This document shows positions 5,337-6,094 of a DNA stretch of 6,094 nucleotides, in pieces. The position numbers were made by a program, and so were the translations under genes. This DNA is from Caulobacteraceae bacterium (GTDB lineage: Bacteria > Pseudomonadota > Alphaproteobacteria > Caulobacterales > Caulobacteraceae), in the NCBI GenBank assembly GCA_947479185.1, contig CANJYY010000174.1:1-6094 (forward strand), in the 5' to 3' direction. The number at the start of each line of letters is the position of its first letter. Position 1 is the stretch's first letter. The notes beneath the pieces were generated by a model. It was not told the DNA's origin and did not search any database. It saw only the letters and a list, made by a program, of their open reading frames with translations.

Positions 5337-6094
5337 GCGCCCAGACCCAATACGAACACCTCGACATCCGCATGGAGGGCGAGGTCGCCTGGGCGACCAT
5401 GAACCGGCCCGACCGGCTGAACGCGCTCAATCCCAAGCTGGTCGACGAGCTGCGCGACTTCTTCGTCGGCCTCTACTGGCGCCGCGACGTGCGGGTGGTG
5501 GTGCTGCAGGGGGCCGGCAACGCCTTCTGCGCCGGTCTCGACCTGAAGGAGCGCAGCGGCGACAACGCCGACCGCTCCGTCGGCGCCGGCCTGACGGCCC
5601 AGCGCTCGATCAGCGAGATCGTCATCGCCATGCGCCGCTGTCCCCAGCCGATCATCGCCGGGGTCAACGGCGCGGCGGCCGGCGGCGGCTTCGCCCTGGC
5701 CCTGGCCAGCGACGTTCGCGTGGCCACGCCGAAGATGCGCATGAACGCCGCCTTCATCCGCATCGGCCTGTCGGCCTGCGACATCGGGGTCAGCTACTTC
5801 CTGCCGCGCATGGTCGGCAGCTCGGTGGCCGCCGAGTTCATGCTGACCGGCCGGTTCATCACCGCCGACCGCGCCCGCGAGCTGGGCCTGGTCAGCTGCA
5901 TCGTCGCGCCCGACCAGGTCGAGGCCGAATGCCGGTCGTTCGCGAAGGACATGCTGCACGCCACGCCGCTCGGCCTGCGCCTGACCAAGGAGTGCCTGAA
6001 CTTCGCCATCGACGCCCAGGGGTTGGAGGCGGCCATCGCCATGGAAGACCGCAACCAGATCCTTTGCAGCCAGGACGGCGACTTCGCCGAGGGC
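5333..6094 (+). CDS. Enoyl-CoA hydratase/isomerase (crotonase) family protein, 3' end outside window
   Basis: ATG 5333 overlaps the SDR stop (ATGA), with GGAGG at 5319-5323 nine bases upstream, so translation is coupled. The frame stays open to the last base, giving 254 residues; the family usually has 255-275, so little is missing. The crotonase fold is clear: NRPDRLNAL (24-32), oxyanion-hole loop AFCAGLDL (64-71), second oxyanion segment NGAAAGGGFALALASD (112-127), then FIRIGLSACDIGVSYFLPRMVG (141-162) and LTGRFITADRARELGLVSCIV (171-191). By eye, A121 replaces Glu144 of rat mitochondrial hydratase and no acidic residue stands at Glu164. D150 falls at the column of Asp204 of dienoyl-CoA isomerase. 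It therefore acts on a CoA thioester, but hydratase, isomerase or another crotonase reaction are all possible. Family is certain; reaction is open. Confidence 0.93.
   Translation, partial: MSAQTQYEHLDIRMEGEVAWATMNRPDRLNALNPKLVDELRDFFVGLYWRRDVRVVVLQGAGNAFCAGLDLKERSGDNADRSVGAGLTAQRSISEIVIAMRRCPQPIIAGVNGAAAGGGFALALASDVRVATPKMRMNAAFIRIGLSACDIGVSYFLPRMVGSSVAAEFMLTGRFITADRARELGLVSCIVAPDQVEAECRSFAKDMLHATPLGLRLTKECLNFAIDAQGLEAAIAMEDRNQILCSQDGDFAEG

Noticed and set aside
5294..5959. 221-aa minus-strand ORF opposite the crotonase gene
   Set aside because: Shadow ORF; the plus-strand frame is an unmistakable crotonase.

Overview
The window is GC-rich bacterial DNA, densely packed with genes that use GTG as well as ATG starts and purine-rich ribosome binding sites. 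Protein style (paired acyl-CoA dehydrogenases, a DUF6065-type protein, GC-rich third codon positions) suggests an alphaproteobacterium, perhaps a Caulobacter/Phenylobacterium or sphingomonad relative. That placement is inferred from general resemblance only. I see no tRNA, rRNA, CRISPR array, insertion sequence or phage gene.

Layout. (1) A plus-strand group fills the left end: the C-terminal half of an acyl-CoA dehydrogenase (2-589), a 41-codon ORF that looks like the truncated start of an OsmC protein (607-732), and a DUF6065-type protein of unknown function (729-1496) whose GTG start overlaps the stop of the small ORF. (2) A minus-strand operon, read right to left, carries a 374-aa acyl-CoA dehydrogenase (4441-3317), a 418-aa acyl-CoA dehydrogenase (3302-2046) and a GNAT acetyltransferase (2034-1498). 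Its last stop codon lies 1 bp from that of the DUF6065 gene, facing it. (3) A 121-bp divergent intergenic region (4442-4562) separates this operon from a second plus-strand operon: an SDR-family dehydrogenase (4563-5336) and, overlapping by ATGA, a crotonase-fold enzyme that runs off the right edge (5333-6094).

How the genes fit together. Acyl-CoA dehydrogenase, crotonase and SDR are the first three activities of a beta-oxidation-like pathway acting on a CoA thioester (desaturate, hydrate or isomerise, oxidise the alcohol). No thiolase, aldolase or CoA ligase is in the window. The two complete dehydrogenases are unlike each other and carry complementary parts of an active site, which suggests one mixed complex like the FadE26-FadE27 and FadE28-FadE29 enzymes of steroid side-chain breakdown. 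The substrate could be a steroid side chain, an isoprenoid or another branched or cyclic acyl-CoA; the sequence does not decide.

The observations most worth following are the complementary dehydrogenase pair, the crotonase that lacks both classical hydratase glutamates but has an aspartate at the dienoyl-CoA isomerase position, and the OsmC-like stub coupled to the DUF6065 gene. I found no clear new defence, mobile or RNA system.
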